Shown in pieces: positions 14,583 through 16,546 of a DNA stretch of 16,546 nt. Source of the stretch: Clostridia bacterium (GTDB taxonomy: Bacteria > Bacillota > Clostridia > Oscillospirales > CAG-272); contig JAFTHJ010000151.1 of NCBI GenBank assembly GCA_017457465.1, positions 1-16,546 of the forward strand, read 5' to 3'. The notes under the pieces are model-generated. The model was not told the origin of the DNA. It worked only from the letters and a program-made list of their open reading frames with translations, and ran no database searches. The position numbers and the translations under genes are program-made. The first letter of the stretch is position 1. Every line of letters starts with the position of its first letter.

Positions 14583-15020
14583 ATGAAGAGAATAATTTTC
14601 GCGATTAGTGTTCTGTTGCTGGTGGTTACGGCGGTTTCCGCCACAGCATCAGCGATAGACACGCCGTGGCTTCCTTTAAAACCTGATAGCACAACAACGA
14701 CTACTCAGGAAGAATCGAAACCCGGCACTGAAACAACGACTACTCAGGAAGAATTGAAGCCGAGCGGTGAAACAACGGATTCTTCGACGGAAGCGACAGA
14801 GGTCAGTACAACCACTAACGCAGATTTACCCGATGAAGAAAACGATACCGCTACGCAAGACACCAATAGTGATGCCGTTTCCGATGAAGACGGCGAAAAG
14901 GCAAATGAAGACAGCGAAAATGCGGGGTGTAGCAGCGTTATCGGGGTGTATGGCGTGATGATTTTTTCCACTATCGCTGCTACGGTATGTGCGCAAAAAG
15001 CAAGAAAGGAGAATTTATGA
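14583..15020 (+). CDS. Short exported stalk protein with low-complexity Thr/Glu linker and GCSSV C-terminal anchor (145 aa)
   Basis: A signal peptide (cleavage after ASA, residue 24) is followed by IDTPWLPLKPD. A disordered Thr/Ser/Glu/Asp-rich stretch comes next (about 36-113), including a 13-residue repeat. The protein ends in a tail with Ala-Gly-Cys-Ser-Ser-Val-Ile-Gly (Cys116), a hydrophobic span (119-136) and a basic end (QKARKENL). No folded domain is present, so it is mostly a spacer, possibly glycosylated on its many Thr/Ser. The tail parallels that of the 885-aa protein three positions upstream in the cluster. It has no Shine-Dalgarno sequence and begins 4 bases after the 47-aa peptide stop, so it probably relies on coupled translation. 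Its stop overlaps the next start (ATGA). Confidence 0.85.
   Translation: MKRIIFAISVLLLVVTAVSATASAIDTPWLPLKPDSTTTTTQEESKPGTETTTTQEELKPSGETTDSSTEATEVSTTTNADLPDEENDTATQDTNSDAVSDEDGEKANEDSENAGCSSVIGVYGVMIFSTIAATVCAQKARKENL
14693..14777 (+). repeat. 39-bp direct repeat in the stalk protein gene
   Basis: A 23-base identical block (14693-14715 and 14732-14754) recurs with a 39-base period, and the first bases of a third copy start at 14771. It encodes the 13-residue Thr-Thr-Thr-Gln-Glu-Glu repeat. Confidence 0.75.
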
Positions 15021-16546
15021 GCTTAAAAAAGTTTATTTCTCTTGTTTTGGCGTGTTTGATGATGTTAACTGTGTTGGTAGCGTGTAAAAAGGACGATGAA
15101 GAGGGCGAAGGTAGCGAAGTACCCGAAAATGTGTTTATCGGAGCGGATGAAATTGCAAGTTACATAATCATTCGCCCAGATAATGCAGACGAAGAAACAG
15201 TTTCCGCTGCTTCAAAGCTGTTCTTTGAGATGAAGAATAAGTTCGGAGGTAAGATAACCCTCACAACCGATTATGTAAAGGATATCAAGGATGTACCAAC
15301 CGACACCAAGGAAATACTCGTTGGTCTTACTAACAGAGCAGAGTCCGGCGGAGTTAGATATTCAGACACCTTTATCGGTTTTGAGAATGAGCGGATTATA
15401 GTTAACGGCGGAAGCGGAAAAGCCGTTGCCGAAGCGGTTGATTATTTTATCGCAAATTGTATCAAGGACGACGGAGTAAACATTCCCACTGCATACTCAA
15501 CCGAAAGCACATATCCTCTTGAAGCGATTAAGGTTGATGATATTCCCCTCAAAAACTTCTCGGTGAGAGAAATCGAGGGTGATGAAGACGACACGCTCAG
15601 AGCATACCTCGGCGAGCAGGTTGGAATTTATTCCAAGTCGCCTACGGGAAATGAGATAATTCTCAAGACAGATAGCAAATACGGAGCTACCGAGCTTGAT
15701 ATCTACCTTGAAGGCGGTAACCTTATAATTGCCAATTCTTCGGACATCGGCGATTGCTCACTTGCGGTTGAGTATTTTATGGAGCAAATAAAGAATATGC
15801 AAAACGAACAAATAACTTTAGCAGGGAATGTCAGTTTGACGGTTGACGGCTTCAAAACGGCGACGGACGCCGATATAGCAGCGCTTCGCGCGCAGACCGA
15901 CGCTCGCATAGCCGAGATACGCGGGGCGGCTAACATGACGATACCTGCAGGAGCAAAGGTTTATTATGTTTCCAATAACGGAAGTGATTCTAACAACGGA
16001 ACCTCGCCGTCAACGCCGTGGAAAACATTAAGTAAAGTGAACAACGCAAGTCTCCCTTTGGGAAGCTATGTTCGCTTTGAGCGCGGCGGAATTTTCCGCG
16101 GCAAGCTCACCGCAAAGGCGGGCGTGACCTACACGGCTTACGGTACGGGTGATAAGCCCAAGCTTTACGGCTCACCCGAGAACGGCGCTGATCCTACCAA
16201 ATGGAAAAAGAGCGACGAGAAAAACATTTGGTATTACGAAGGCTCACAAAATTGGAATGATGTAGGAACGCTCGTATTTAACGATGGTGAGTCCTGCGCT
16301 ATCAAGGCGATTCGCGAATGGAAGGAAAACGGCGATGTTTACAATTGGACGACGGGAACACTTTTCAATAATGGCTACAAGGATTTGAATACAGACCTGC
16401 ATTTCTATCACGATACGGCAAAGACCAAGTATTTGTATCTGTATAGTGAGGAAAATCCGGGTACGCGCTTTGACTCAATTGAGTTTAATGTAAAGCAAAA
16501 TCTTATTAGAGTAAATGTAGACGGTGTAACCGTAGATAATCTGTGC
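15017..16546 (+). CDS. Surface lipoprotein with right-handed beta-helix domain (partial, 3' end outside window)
   Basis: The frame is open for 510 codons to the window edge. The N-terminus is a lipoprotein signal with lipobox LVAC (Cys23), followed by a charged linker (KKDDEEGEG). Residues about 38-165 and 175-275 look like two related alpha/beta modules; phrases such as EILVGLTNRAES and RIIVNGGSGKAVAEAVDYF resemble the non-catalytic N-terminal domains of some glycoside hydrolases. From about residue 315, VYYVSNNGSDSNNGTSPSTP with a following PWKTLSKVN is the classic opening of a right-handed parallel beta-helix protein (polysaccharide lyase, hydrolase or adhesin-like). The catalytic part, if any, would lie beyond the window. 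It starts at ATGA overlapping the previous stop, with AAAGGAG ten bases upstream. It is likely an outer-face polysaccharide-acting protein. Confidence 0.88.
   Translation, partial: MSLKKFISLVLACLMMLTVLVACKKDDEEGEGSEVPENVFIGADEIASYIIIRPDNADEETVSAASKLFFEMKNKFGGKITLTTDYVKDIKDVPTDTKEILVGLTNRAESGGVRYSDTFIGFENERIIVNGGSGKAVAEAVDYFIANCIKDDGVNIPTAYSTESTYPLEAIKVDDIPLKNFSVREIEGDEDDTLRAYLGEQVGIYSKSPTGNEIILKTDSKYGATELDIYLEGGNLIIANSSDIGDCSLAVEYFMEQIKNMQNEQITLAGNVSLTVDGFKTATDADIAALRAQTDARIAEIRGAANMTIPAGAKVYYVSNNGSDSNNGTSPSTPWKTLSKVNNASLPLGSYVRFERGGIFRGKLTAKAGVTYTAYGTGDKPKLYGSPENGADPTKWKKSDEKNIWYYEGSQNWNDVGTLVFNDGESCAIKAIREWKENGDVYNWTTGTLFNNGYKDLNTDLHFYHDTAKTKYLYLYSEENPGTRFDSIEFNVKQNLIRVNVDGVTVDNLC

Overview
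The window looks like chromosomal DNA of a low-to-mid GC, gut-type member of the Clostridia, probably Oscillospiraceae-like. The basis is recognition of gene families: Gram-positive signal peptides and lipobox, strong GGAGG ribosome sites, a biotin-dependent Na+-pump operon of the type found in such bacteria, and secreted proteins of a style common in gut Clostridia. No rRNA or other taxonomic marker is present, so the placement is an inference.

Layout. (1) 1-1978: the 3' part of a sensor histidine kinase gene, followed in overlapping frames by an 8-TM membrane protein and a small 2-TM protein, closed by a strong hairpin at 1997-2033. (2) 2121-7175: a promoter and a five-gene operon encoding a divergent acyl-CoA carboxyltransferase, an OadG/MmdD-type membrane subunit, a biotin carrier, the Na+-translocating beta subunit and an OadA/5S-type carboxyltransferase. 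Together these could move a carboxyl group between an oxo-acid, biotin and an acyl-CoA, and drive Na+ export. (3) 7217-8595: a MATE-family efflux pump. (4) 8607-11258: a divergent pair, an AraC-type regulator (minus) and a GH127-type beta-L-arabinofuranosidase (plus). Their two promoters overlap and share one palindromic -10 box. The GH127 protein lacks the C-terminal end usual for the family.

(5) 11258-11302 holds the 3' half of a tRNA-Pro(CGG), minus strand, from the anticodon loop to an encoded CCA. Its 5' half is absent. This is the expected scar or attachment site of an element that integrated into a tRNA gene. The orientation puts the element to the right, so the following genes may be its cargo.

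(6) 11747-16546: a tightly packed set of exported proteins. It contains an 885-aa secreted protein with two LamG-like modules, a 47-residue peptide, a 145-aa Thr/Ser/Glu-rich stalk protein, and a lipoprotein with a right-handed beta-helix that runs off the window. The 885-aa and 145-aa proteins end in the same kind of tripartite tail (Gly-Cys-(Gly)-Ser-Ser-Val, hydrophobic stretch, basic end). This suggests a dedicated C-terminal surface-anchoring system. The shared tail, the small peptide beside it and the tRNA scar in front make the right third the most interesting part of the window.
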